Assembly (NCBI GenBank): GCA_003427395.1
Contig: BFEA01000094.1
Span: 2,586,875 to 2,610,072 of the forward strand
Direction of reading: 5' to 3'
Length of the DNA: 23,198 nt
Source of the DNA: Chara braunii
Taxonomy: Eukaryota; Streptophyta; Charophyceae; Charales; Characeae
Shown: positions 9,800 to 19,652 of the stretch, one piece after another
Numbering within the stretch: the stretch's first letter is position 1
Layout of the letters: each line of letters starts with the position of its first letter
Notes under the pieces: model-generated
Told to the model about the DNA's origin: nothing
The model's input: only the letters and a program-made list of their open reading frames with translations
The model's database searches: none
Translations under genes and position numbers: made by a program

Positions 9800-10414
9800 G
9801 CATTTTCTGAGATCTTTTCTTATATTTGGCTTTGTATAAATCTTGGCAAGCTACTTTCTCTACGGGAAGCGCTGCCGAAATTTCTACAAATCCAAGAAGT
9901 TAGTTGAATTTTGACTTGTCAAAAATTCAGTTTTGTTTTTTCTCTTATCTGACTTAGTTAAAATCTGGAAAGTCTCATTTTCTAAAGGGAGTGCTGCCCA
10001 AATTTTTGCTAAATCAGGGAGTTAGACAAAATTGAACTTTCGAAAGTCAAAATTACTTTCAAATTGTGGACTTAGCCTTGTACAAATTTTGGAATAACAC
10101 TTTTCTAGAGGGAGTGCTGCCGAAATTTCTACAAAATTAAGGAGTTAGTTAAATTTTGTCTAAAGTTGAGCTCGAGCCGTCTTTCGAGTTCATATCTGAC
10201 CTAGTATAAATCTGGGAAGTCTCCCTTTCTAAAGGGAGTGCTGCCCAAATTTTTACTAATTCAGGGAGTTAGACAAAATTTGACTTTCCAGAGTTAAAAA
10301 TTATTTCTGTTTTCATATTCGGGCTGGTATAAATTCTGAAAAGACAGTTTTCCTACGGGAAGCGCTGCCGAAATTTTCTTGGTTTAAAAGAGTTAGATTA
10401 TATTTCGACAGGTG
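9800..10414 (+). repeat. 123-bp tandem repeat, five units, alternating types
   Basis: The marker GGGAGTGCTGCC or GGGAAGCGCTGCC lies at 9864, 9987, 10110, 10234 and 10357, a spacing of 123-124 bp. Units 1, 3 and 5 continue GAAATTT; units 2 and 4 continue CAAATTTT and share longer identity (AGGGAGTTAGACAAAATT). That suggests a dimer of about 246 bp as the higher-order unit. Outer limits are approximate. No frame stays open. Confidence 0.85.
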
Positions 10415-10464
10415 GCGATTTTGGTAATCAGATTATATTTCGACAGGTGGCGATTTTGGTAATC
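10395..10464. repeat. Perfect 35-bp tandem duplication
   Basis: Positions 10395-10429 are repeated exactly at 10430-10464; each copy starts AGATTATATTTCGACAGG. Exact identity implies a recent event compared with the neighbouring array. Confidence 0.95.
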
Positions 10465-10492
10465 CACCCTAGATAGGGGAGATTATGCCATG

Positions 10493-11599
10493 AGTCTACC
10501 TTTCTTTGGGCGCTGCCTTAGAGGTAGACTTAGGTTTAGCTATTAGGGGAGACTCTGAGAGAGATTGTGGTATGGGGATTATTCTCCAGGGGCTTATGTT
10601 TTTAGCCTGGGGCGTTGACCTGTCTTGTGCTACAGGTCCTTTTGGTCGTTTGACTCAGGATTTGGACTAGTTTCAGCTGGATCCTACGAGGATTATTTTC
10701 TGTTATCACTGATAACAGGTCGGTTGGTTGATCGCCGATTTGTCGGCTCACGACACAACTTTGCTTACACCTGTACCCCAACTTGATTGCCTTAGCCCTG
10801 AGATTTGATATGTTTCTTTGAGGGTTTTAACCGAACTTCTTTTAAATGGTCATTATAAAGAAGTTGTGGGACTTATGAAAATTTTGACTATGACTGGGGC
10901 TTGAGTGTGTGAGGCGTGGTGCGAGTTACAGGGAACAGTAAAGTTGACCACATTGGTGTATGACAATGTGGCTATTGTGTGTGCTTGTGTTTTATGCAGG
11001 TTAGTATTTTGAAGCTTGATATATAAGCCATACTTTGGAGGCAGGGAGAATGACTACCATGTGTCGCACGATCTGCATACCTGATGGGTTTATGTTTCCC
11101 CCTTCTTTCATTGTTACCTCGAGTCCTGATTTGATATACGAGTGTTGAGATGCTTATTTATTTATTGATTTTGCTTGTTAATTTTTATAGTTGGACGTGG
11201 TAGTCCGTGGCAGCCGTCAAAGTCAAACCCCTTGACTTCCGCCCAGGCCTGGGGTAGGACTCGTCCCCAGGGCCGCAAGAGGCGACTACCACCACAGGTA
11301 TGGACCTGTGTACCACCCACTCTGCACAGAGTGCAGAAGAGGGTGTGTGATCCTCAACCGCGCATGGCGGTTGTCTAGCGTCGAGAGATTAACCCTCAAG
11401 GCGCGTGTCAGCCGACACTCGAGTGTCGAACGCGACCCCTGATATTAACAAGGACCGCGTGAGTATGGGTACTACATAGTACGCCATCATTGCGACTGTT
11501 TGCGCACGTGTGCATTGCGAGTCGATATGAGTTAGCCCTGCGTCCGCGCGGTTTTATACTAAATCTCGCGCGCGACGTCTATCCGATTTCCGCATCGGA
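10493..11599. repeat. Dense series of unrelated inverted repeats
   Basis: At least fourteen short perfect or near-perfect inverted repeats lie in 1.1 kb: AGTCTACCT/AGGTAGACT (10493-10530), GACCTGT/ACAGGTC (10617-10638), CTGTTATC/GATAACAG (10700-10718), GCCGA/TCGGC (10734-10747), ACTTCTTT/AAAGAAGT (10835-10864), CCACATTG/CAATGTGG (10948-10971), AGTCAA/TTGACT (11221-11237), GGCCTGGGG/CCCCAGGGCC (11246-11274), CACAGGT/ACCTGTG (11293-11310), TCTGCAC/GTGCAGA (11321-11337), CAACCGC/GCGGTTG (11355-11373), CGACACTCGAGTGTCG (11413-11428), GTACTA/TAGTAC (11469-11482) and TCCGAT/ATCGGA (11582-11599). The stems share no sequence. No protein or RNA family was recognised. Confidence 0.75.
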
Positions 11600-11924
11600 G
11601 AGTTATGGGATGGCTACCGAGGGGCTAGGAGTGTTGTCGCGTTGTTTGGGTTGTGTCGTTTCGTAGGCGTATATGTGTTGTTTTGTGTGTATGTGTGTTT
11701 GTAAAGTGGAGTGCGCGTGGTGTGTGGGATGCGTCCTAGTCGACCGACGGCGGGTCGCGTTTTGGGACTTCAGCCCCCCAAGATGCCGATTCGTGTGCGG
11801 GTCCGATAGAGGCGTATTACCGCGCGTACCCCCTATGCTACAGCGAACGAGAAACGCCCTCGGCTGGTCCACCTCTGCGATTGCAACTGATTAACTTTCG
11901 TACTGTGGACTGGTAGCTCGGCGG
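11600..11924. other. Leader segment, nothing recognised
   Basis: GT-rich DNA at about 11635-11725 is followed by unremarkable sequence. The short frames on both strands have no support. Confidence 0.4.
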
Positions 11925-12113
11925 GGATACGCCCACCGAAGGGAGGTGACAACTCTCGTAAGGTGTAGGTAAGTCGTGCCTCGCGTAGGCCCTATCCTGT
12001 CGTAGGGGCTCGCGAGAGNGGATACGCCCACCGAAGGGAGGTGACAACTCTCGTAAGGTGTAGGTAAGTCGTGCCTCGCGTAGGCCCTATCCTGTCGTAG
12101 GGGCTCGCGAGAG
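11925..12113. repeat. Identical 94-bp direct repeat split by one N
   Basis: Positions 11925-12018 and 12020-12113 are identical, each starting GGATACGCCCACC and ending CTCGCGAGAG, with an N at 12019. A perfect duplication exactly across a one-base gap is what two unmerged contig ends produce, so it is more likely an assembly artefact than real DNA. Confidence 0.9.
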
Positions 12114-13086
12114 GTATGGCTGGCGCACTCGGCCGGAGCGGCTTGCGGAAGCTCCACATGTATAATTCGCGACGAAGGATTTAGACCAACTCCTGCGTGA
12201 CGCGGTCGGGAGGGTCCCGCGCTGCCCTGGTGCGGTGCAGGACCGATGCGCTTGACAACGTGGAGCATCTGGAAGGAGAGGGCGTAACTATCTGAAGGGA
12301 CCTGGACGAAGCACTGGGTCATGGTCACCATGCCAACCCACCGGGAGTAGAGCACGCATAATTTGCTGCTTTGTCCTTTGTCTGCTTGCTGCGCTGTAGA
12401 GGGGTTCTGAAGGGCAGGCCAACCCTATGGGACAAACGAGACCGGGTGTCTATAAATAAGCACCGGCGGGATACCTTCCATTGACTGTGATCATCGTCCT
12501 GTTTGCGACGTTAAAGAATTCCTGAGGACTTCGTAGGCCGTCCATAAAAACGCCTCCTGATCAACCAATCGATTGGTGTAAGGCTCGCTGCACGCGAGGA
12601 TAAATAATGTGCGGGGCTGGCCAGCTCAGCAGGACTCGGGGCACAGGGTTGGGTCATGTGCACACCTTTAGACACGCACGCTATCTGGATCGCTTAGGGA
12701 CGTTGACGACAAGAGACATTCAAGAAGAATTGAGGGAGGGGTAGATTCTAGGTGATAAGTTCGGGCAAGATCCCATTCTGCAAACAGACCCAACAAACGA
12801 TTCTATTTTTATTTTGATTAGTTAGATGTACAACCATTAACATCTGATAGACAACATTAGTTAGAACTGTTTTCTGTTTCTTGTGCTTCTGTTTGCGAAC
12901 TAGTCGAAGTAAAATAGTTTTCGTTTGTAGGAATTTGAACTTACCTGTTGGACCCAAATGTACATTCTCTGAAACAACCACCGATTATTACTTCACTTTT
13001 ATTTTATTATAAATCGGTCTGTACATGTTGTTGTGGTAGGCATCGATTGAGTGTCCTCGTGCAGACGGTGTGCAGTTCTGTAGCTT
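12114..13086 (+). other. Proximal leader upstream of gag
   Basis: No ORF of note is present. A TATAAATA lies at 12451-12458, a perfect ACCAATCGATTGGT palindrome at 12564-12577, and GCTGGCCAGC at 12616-12625. The last 350 bp are AT-rich. An in-frame TAG at 13081 closes the gag frame just upstream of its ATG. Confidence 0.5.
12451..12458 (+). promoter_or_regulatory. TATAAATA box-like motif
   Basis: TATAAATA is a strong plant TATA match about 630 bp upstream of the gag ATG. It could drive a short internal transcript, but one motif alone is weak evidence. Confidence 0.2.
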
Positions 13087-15048
13087 ATGAGCGATAGGGA
13101 TATCACTAGTGAGGACGACCGGATCTTGCGATCGGCTAGACGCCCGATAGCCCACTTGGCCTTAGGACCAAAGGGTGACAAATTTATGTTCCGCCAGCTT
13201 AGGGAGAGGCAGCAGCAGCAGAGGAGAGTTAGGGCAGTAGAGGCCAATAGGGCGTTCGTAAGCAAAGCCGCAGCTTCAGCAGCCATGGCCACGTCTGCGC
13301 AACAGAGTTCCCGGGCTAGCAGTTCAGGATCTGTAGGGTCAACGGTCGCGCAGACCCAGAGTCAGTCAAGTGGCTTAATGGCAAGCCATCCGTTAGTGAT
13401 GACTCCCGAGGAGGTCGCCATACAGCGAGCTGGTCATCGCGAGGCACAACTACAACAGGCTTTAGGAGAGATTAAGGCTGAAAAAGAAAGAATGATTAGA
13501 AGAAGAGCCAGGTTGCAGCGACGACAAGCGGACATTAGCAAGTTAGAGGAGATGGACCCAGCGGAGTTGGATGATGAAGTGAGGACCCTGAGGTCAGTCT
13601 TGCTAGGAGTAGTAGAGATGCAAGATCAACAGACGACGATCTTACAAGACATCCAACAGAGTCTGGCCGTGTTGGTCGGGCGAGCGCAGGCGGCACCATC
13701 ACTGTTCGGGCCTGGTGTCTGGCCCGTTGTACATCCTCCTCCTTTTGTCCGACCGGTGACTGGGGTATCCCATATACCGCTCCAGCATCGGTTCAACCCG
13801 TCTCCCTAGGTATGCCTTTAACAGGCAGGTTCTTAGCAGGTCCTAATTCCTGTACAGACAATGTTCTCCCAACCACCGCCACAGGTTGCCGTAAGCGGGC
13901 AGCCTGCTGTCTCGCAGCCTGCACAGTCGCAAGGTTCACAACCCCAGCAAATAGTGCAGCAGCCTGCACCACAGGATCCATAGTCCGGAATGGTACAGGT
14001 ACCGGGACAAAGTCAGTGGGTTCCAAAGACGGCCATCGCCGCTCATAAGCCCTTTACAGGGGATAAGAGGGGCGAAGACCTTGACACATGGTTGACGGCA
14101 GTGCCAGTCTATGTTAAGTGCAAACTTACCTTGCCGCATGAGGAAGTGCTTGTGGCTGCCTCCTATTTAGAGGGGAGTGCAGCACGATGGTTGAGTGGTT
14201 TAGTGCAGCTCCAGGGGTACGGTCATGAATTTCGCGCTTGGGCAGTCACCCATAAACTGGATGACTTCCTCAAGTTGGTGGAAGACAGGTGGGATGATCC
14301 GCAGGAGGCCCAAAAGGCTACTAACGCGATCCTAACACTGCACAAAAGGCAGTTTAAGTCAGTGAGAGAGGCCACTGACGCTGTAGAGCGTCTGATCTGT
14401 GTCCCTGGGGTTCGCTATGACCCCCAGGTTTTACTCACCTCCTACCTGAGATGCTTCCCTATGCCTCTCAGGAACCAGTTGGCAGGTGAGGCCAACATCA
14501 ACATGCACAACTTCCCGTCGTTTAGCAACAAGGCCCTAGACCTGGAAGCAAAGATAGGGCATGGTTAGACACCCACGACGGACGGTAGGAAAAAGACACT
14601 GCCTCCCAACTGGAAAGCGAAGGGACACATTATGTTCGTCGGCAACGATGGTTCTACCATCGAGTTGGACGACGAATTCCAGGTGGGAGCAGGTTCAGAG
14701 GCAGGCAACGTAGAAGCTTCAAGGGGTGGAGTAGCCGCTGTCGTAGCCCAGAAAGGTAAGGCGACCGGTAGACGCCGTGGAGGTTCCTGGTCTAGGAGTC
14801 AAGTTGACCCTAATGCTCCTCCATGGGAGAAAGCGGGTCTTAGTGAGGACGTGTGGAGAGACCGGTACACCCAACAAGCTTGCATTCGTTGTGGCCAATA
14901 TGGCCATAACCAATTCAAGTGTCGTAACAAAAAGGTGATCGAGAAGATCCCGCCTACGATGGGGCAGACGTTGGGATCCTCCGCTCATGTTGGTAGCAAT
15001 GTGGTCAGCAGTTCTGACGCTGCTCCGGGAGACGTGTCGGGCCAGTAG
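13087..15048 (+). pseudogene. gag: Gag polyprotein (broken): coiled-coil N-terminus, capsid, zinc knuckle
   Basis: Gag packages the element RNA into particles. The first ATG after the in-frame TAG at 13081 opens a 240-codon segment (13087-13809). It contains a Ser/Gln-rich stretch at residues 62-98, a likely coiled coil at about 106-200 and a Pro-rich end. A Pro/Gln-rich linker follows (about 13861-13980). The capsid-like region (13990-14568) has the LEGSAARWL motif at its residues 60-68, typical of plant retrotransposon gag. The last segment (14632-15048) carries a CX2CX4HX4C zinc knuckle (CIRCGQYGHNQFKC, 14881-14922), the nucleic-acid-binding site. In-frame TAG codons at 13807, 13981 and 14566, plus stops and a frame disturbance at 13810-13860, interrupt it, so full-length Gag cannot be made. 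Confidence 0.85.
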
Positions 15049-15050
15049 GA

Positions 15051-15602
15051 ATGGTAGCTGTTCCTGGTAGGGTCGAGGTGGTGGACACACCCTCACCATC
15101 TCGAGAGATGGCCCAAGCTACTGACTCCATCGTTGTCCCGCAAACACATTCTGACCCATCGAGCCTCTGTTCGATGAATGTGTTTGAATCCTTAGAGGAG
15201 CTAGAGGAGGAGTGGTCTAGATCAGACCCACTAGCTTCTTGGACGACATTGACCAAAGCCCCTAAGAGAGAGATGTTCGTCAGCGAGGTAGTCATCGGCG
15301 GCCGCAAGGACGGGGCCTATTATGACACTTGCTCGACTAGGAGCTTCATTAGTCGCGCGTGCGTTGAGAGGTTGCACTTACAGGGGCGAGTGCAGCACCT
15401 GAGTCGACCTGTGGAGTCGACCTGTGCCAACAAACAATGCATGGTAGTCAACGACTACCTCCAGGATGTTGAGTGTTGTTTCCCATACACGGGAGGGGAA
15501 TTGAGACATCGTTTCTCATTCCTAGTGAGTGACGATCTCCCTATGGATATCTTGTTAGGGTACTACCTCTCCGTGGCGCAGCCCCAGTTTGACTGAGACT
15601 GA
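15051..15602 (+). pseudogene. pol: Retropepsin-like protease region of pol (broken)
   Basis: This is the aspartic protease that would cut the polyprotein. It lies in frame 0 whereas gag is in frame 1, so a shift occurs near 15040; this may be the gag-pol boundary or damage. After an acidic linker, the catalytic region reads YYDTCSTRSFIS (residues 91-101, D at 15324), where the family has DTG; the Gly is Cys here. The later DILLG (residues 166-170) matches the conserved hydrophobic-Gly element. TGA codons at 15594 and 15600 fall where the family often has Trp. The open frame resumes directly afterwards. The missing active-site Gly and the stops indicate a dead protease. Confidence 0.75.
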
Positions 15603-15605
15603 AAA

Positions 15606-17140
15606 GTGGTCAAACACACTTTGCCAGGTTGGGGGACTGCGAGATTACGTAAGTTCAAAGCTAGTAGTCCGATCGAGTCCCACAGATGCATGTGTGTGGC
15701 CGCGTTCTATAATTATTATAAGCAAAATCTGGAGGAGGATATGTATCTAGTCTATGTCTCTGCAGCAGGCGAGCCGGTGAAAATGCCGCCGGAGATAGAG
15801 GGACTAGTTGCCAAGTACCCTGATCTATTTTTGTTGAGAGTGAGGTCATCCACACAATAGAGATTATCCCAGGGTCTAGTATCCCAAAGGGTAGGATCTA
15901 TCGGATGTCACCAGGTGAGCTTGATGAGCTTCGCCGACAAATTAAGAAACTCATAGAGAAGGGTTCGATCCGGCCGAGTGTTTCTCCTTATGGATCTCCA
16001 GTCCTATTCGTACCGAAGAAGGGGGGAACACTGAGGATGTGCATTGACTATAGGGGCCTCAATGCCATCATTGTCAAGAACAACGAGCCCCTACCGCGCA
16101 TCGACGACTTGCTAGATAGAGTGCAAGGGTGCCGGTACTTCAGTAAGGTAGATCTGAAGTTCGGGTACCATCAAATTGCAATCCGTCCCTAGGATCAACA
16201 CAAAACTGCATTTCAGACCAGGTACGTCTGTACGGGTTTGTGATGATGCCTTTCGGCCTATGCAATGCTCCTGGCACCTTTCAACACGCTATGAGTCGGA
16301 TATTTCATGACTACTTGGATAATTTCGTCATCGTGTACCTTGATGACATACTTATTTTTAGTAGAACTGTCGAGGAGCATGTAGCGCACTTAGACAAAGT
16401 CCTCAGTCTCCTTCGGCAACACAAGTTTAAGATAAACGAGGAGAAGTGTGAGTGTGGCCGCACCCGTATCTTGTACTTGGGTCATGAGATTTCCGCGGAG
16501 GGTTTGAAGCCCGATGACGCGAAGGTGGTCAACATTCGTGACTGGCCGCGTCCTCAGTCTGTGACTGAGATGAGGTCCTTCTTAGGGATGACAGGCTACT
16601 ATCGCAATTTTGTTCAGAATTATAGCATAGTGGCCGCCCTCTTGACGAACCTGACTTGCCTTGACATCCCATGGGAGTGGACAGACAGGTGTGAGGTTGC
16701 TTTCAGACAGCTGAAGCATGCGTTGACACACCATGAGGTCTTGAAACTTCCCGATCCTGACAAACCTTTCGTAGTAACTACGAATGCTAGCCAATATGGC
16801 ATAGGCGCCGTACTTGCGCAGCAGGAGGGGAAGAAGTTGAGGCCAGTAGAGTACATGTCCAAAAAGATGCCCTCTCAAAAGTTGGCTAAGTCCACCTATG
16901 AGAAGGAGCTCTGTGCGATCTACATGGCGCTCACCCATTGGAGGCATTATCTCCTTGGGAGGTTCTTCTACGTCAGGACTGATCACCAGACCCTGAAGTG
17001 GATGAGAACCCAGCCTGTGCTCTCCGACGCTTTGAAGCGTTGGATTGAAGTCATAGAGCAGTATGACTTCGAGCCCCAGTACATCAAGGGCGAGTACAAC
17101 AAGGTTGCTGACGCGTTGTCGTGTAGACCAGATTTCTCCG
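15606..17140 (+). pseudogene. pol: Reverse transcriptase and RNase H of pol (broken)
   Basis: These domains would copy the RNA into DNA and remove the template. The connector (15606-15835) reads into a one-base shift in the T-run at 15826-15832. The fingers and palm follow (15842-16192), with SPVLFVPKK, a CIDYRGLN block and DLKFGYHQ (family usually KSGYHQ). A TAG stands at 16190 and a second shift at about 16225. The long segment starting 16240 has MPFGLCNAP, the catalytic YLDD (16336-16347, intact), LGHEIS and SFLGMTGYYR. RNase H follows: the first catalytic Asp is Asn (TTNAS, codon 16783), while the Glu of YEKEL, the Asp of RTDHQ and the Asp of VADALS are kept. ADALSC has Cys for the usual Arg. 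The copy is inactive. Confidence 0.9.
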
Positions 17141-17339
17141 GTGCGCTGATCACTAAGTTTGGGTTTGCGGACGATGTTACTCACTCTATGGTGGAAGCCA
17201 ACCGCGAGGATCAGTTCATGCCCGAGATCATTCGCAGACTCGAGGCGAAGGACAAAATAACTTCTGCCGAGTTTGAGTTGGTCAACGGTCTGCTGTTCCT
17301 TGAGAAGGCCGGGAATAAACATTTGTGTGTTCCCAATAG

Positions 17340-18300
17340 GGAGTCTTTGCGTAGTTTATTTTTAGGTGAGTGTCATGATGCCACCAGACATTTTGGCTTC
17401 AAGAAGACTGCAGCCAATCTGCTGCAGCGGTTCTGGTGGCCCACGATGATGAGAGATGCCAAGCTGTGCGTGGAGACTTGTCAGGTCTGTCAAAGAGACA
17501 AGCCCCGCGCACAGGCCCCTCTTGGGCTCCTTAAGCCCCTTCCGATACCGGAAAGGCCCGGTGAGAGCCTGTCCATGGACTTCATGGACACACTGGTCAC
17601 CAGCAAGAGTGGAATGAGACACATCTTTGTCATTATGGATAGGTTTAGTAAGTATGCTAGGTTAGTTGCAATGCCAAAAACAGCAAGGACTGAGTACGTC
17701 ATTAGACTATTCAAGGAAAACTGAGTCAGAGAATTTGGATTACCAAAGTCTATCATGAGTGACTGGGATGTCAGATTCACTAGCGAGTTGTGGAAGGCTG
17801 CAGCTGCAGAACAGGGGACATAGCTGCAGATGACCTCTGGGAACCACCCAGAGGCCAACGGCCAAGCAGAGCAGCTGAATCGCGCTGTACAACACCTGCT
17901 GCGGCATTACATCAAGCCCAACCAGGTGGACTGGGATGAGAAGCTTGCTCTCATCGCCAACTTGTACAACAACGCTGTGCACATCGCCACAGGGGTGAGC
18001 CCTAACAGTCTGCTACTAACTTTCAAGCCTAGACTGCCCCTAGACTTTCTATTACCTGAGAACCAGCAAACTGCTGCACCGGGTACACTAGAATTTGCTT
18101 ATCGATATGAACAAATGATGCAGCAGGCAGTGGAACAAATGCAGAAAGCACAGGCGGCAATGATAGAGTCAGAGAACAAACACCGCCGCCCGTCCACATT
18201 TCAGGTAGGGGACTGAGTCTGGGTCAAGTCCTCAGAACTGGGACAGGAGCACGGGATATCCCGTAAGCTCATGCCACAGTACTTTGGACCTGGGAGGTTC
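17340..18300 (+). pseudogene. pol: Integrase of pol (broken)
   Basis: Integrase would insert the DNA copy into the genome. The zinc-binding HHCC motif is intact (H379, H384, C414 and C417 counted from 16240; HFGFKKTA ... CQVCQRDK). The catalytic core has its first Asp in SMDFMD (residue 447), the second at 17761 (SDWD, where SDRD is usual) and the Glu at 17869 (GQAEQLNR), giving the D,D-35-E spacing. TGA at 17722 and 18214 and TAG at 17821 interrupt it, and a one-base loss near 18290 shifts the frame. The C-terminal block VFHASKLAQF, typical before the chromodomain, is still readable at about 18380-18410 in another frame. Confidence 0.9.
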
Positions 18301-18436
18301 TAGATGTCGTTGGGGATGAACCGGATGGTCCTTCTTATGTTGTTCGCATCGCTGGTCACCTACACACATATCCGGTATTTCACGCCTCAAAGCTTGCACA
18401 GTTCAAAGAAACTGATCAGTTCCCTCTCGTCGGTCT

Positions 18437-18688
18437 ATGCTGCCCCCAACCGTGGATGGAGAGGTCGACATCGACGACATTGTTGATCACAGGGAGATGC
18501 CAGTTCCTAAACCAACAAGCAGAGGACATCCTCCAAAACCGAAGTTACAGTATAGAGTTCGGTTCAGACATCACACTGATCCAAAGGAGGACCGATGGTT
18601 TACCAGGAAGGAACTGATGCAGACCGCTCCTCAGGTTGTGAGCCATTATGAAAAGTCTCTGCAGAAGGGAAAGCGCCAGATTATCTAA
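18437..18688 (+). pseudogene. pol: Chromodomain-like C-terminal tail of pol
   Basis: After another shift near 18420, an open segment runs to TAA at 18686-18688. It contains YRVRFRHHTDPKEDRWFTRKE and then VVSHYEKSL, which resembles the beta-strand, Trp and helix layout of chromovirus chromodomains (family pattern Y-V-W-G-E-TWEP...L...YE). The aromatic cage is only partly recognisable. In chromoviruses this tail directs integration to marked chromatin. The assignment rests on position and a loose pattern match. Confidence 0.5.
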
Positions 18689-18718
18689 GATTGAACTTCT
18701 CAGAGGACTAGCGAAGTA

Positions 18719-18730
18719 TGGAGGAGGGAA
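18719..18730 (+). other. Polypurine tract
   Basis: TGGAGGAGGGAA directly abuts the 3' LTR. It would prime plus-strand DNA synthesis during reverse transcription. Its position confirms the LTR start at 18731. Confidence 0.85.
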
Positions 18731-19652
18731 TGCGAGGCACAACACCTCAATACGCCCCTACAGGGCCCCATTTCCAGTACAGTCGGCCACCCTAAGTGAA
18801 GGCAGGCCCGACCGAAGCCTACAGGCCTATTTTTGGGGTCAACCCGCAACTGGGGAATTTCAGACAGTTGCACAGCGCCAGTTGGTTGAAGGCGCCCAGG
18901 CCCTGGCTTCCTTTTGTCAAATGTATCCAAGCCAGGCCCTGGGCGAGATACGCAGGATGGACCCAGCACAGGCTGTGAGCAGTTGGGCACGGGTAACTGT
19001 CGGAGGCCCCGGGCCTGTTTTGTTTGGACAGAGGCTCAGCCTCCCTGGGGCCTACCGGAAGCTTCTGTGCCGAGGCCCAGTACCGCAATACAGCACGCAG
19101 CAGCAGGCCACTTCGATATAGGGAAGGGCCTGTTCACACATTGGACATTCGGGCACTGGCTGCTTTGTGCGCAAGCGCTGCTGCGCTATCGCCTGCCAGG
19201 CTCACGCGCTCACGGGCGACCTGGAAGGAGCAGGCAGCCATAGCCGAGCTGCCCTGCTGTATGCTGGATGGGGCGCATGGTGGTCCTTGGGTGCAAGTGG
19301 CATCTGTGTGTTGGGGAACGAGGTTGTGAGTGATACGAGAGACATAACTGGTGCTTGACGCGTGCGGCATTGGCTGAGGTCTGCTCGTACTTGGGAAGCT
19401 GTTGACGTCATCAGCGGCATTGTAGTCTAGGCTAGATAGGATCTGCCATTCTTAAGATAGGATATCAACATTGGTTCCTCGATTGATGATGATGAGACTA
19501 TTTCAGCATTGTCAATTATGAGCTTTTGGTGTGCTCTTATTTGGTGAAACTCGTGATGCAATTCTGCTTTTGGTTCGAGGTCACGACTATCTGGTCTCAT
19601 GTGTATGATGCTGTTTGATTGCTGAAGTTCGCTATTGCTCATCTTCCTTGCA
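18731..19652 (+). repeat. 3' long terminal repeat (922 bp)
   Basis: It matches 3831-4770 throughout and starts and ends with the same TG..CA bases. It is 18 bp shorter because the hairpin-containing 21 bases after 4550 are replaced by TTA near 19452-19454. The TGACGTCA motif is kept at 19403-19410. About 28 of the ~35 substitutions relative to the 5' LTR are transitions, many at CpG sites. Confidence 0.95.

Larger units (their letters stand above)
4786..13086 (+). other. 8.3-kb leader between primer site and gag
   Basis: No ORF here resembles a known protein; the longest frames (about 174 codons at 7502 and 116 at 8402) are unsupported. Instead the region carries tandem arrays and many perfect inverted repeats, listed separately. 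Some giant plant Ty3 elements (Ogre group) have an extra ORF upstream of gag, but I find no remnant of one. It may be a long structured RNA leader, or it may include inserted satellite DNA; I saw no nested LTR pair or target duplication that would mark an insertion. Confidence 0.7.
3831..19652 (+). mobile_element. Ty3/gypsy LTR retrotransposon, full-length but decayed
   Basis: Two long direct repeats in the same orientation bound the element, each starting TGCGAGG and ending TTGCA. A primer site complementary to initiator Met-tRNA follows the left repeat and a purine tract precedes the right one. Internal order is gag with zinc knuckle, retropepsin, reverse transcriptase, RNase H, integrase and a chromodomain-like tail; RT and RNase H before integrase is the Ty3/gypsy order. 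All reading frames are broken by stops and frameshifts. The element is unusually large because 8.3 kb of non-coding DNA separates primer site and gag. The flanking five bases are GTTAA on the left and TTCAC on the right, so there is no target-site duplication. Confidence 0.93.

Noticed and set aside
12582-12981. Minus-strand short ORF and AT-rich DNA as an intron or gene upstream of gag
   Set aside because: No splice-site pair or protein match could be supported.
13087-18688. Alternative genetic code (TGA as Trp, TAG as Gln) to explain in-frame stops
   Set aside because: TGG and CAG are used normally nearby, real frameshifts are present, and catalytic residues are lost, so decay is simpler.
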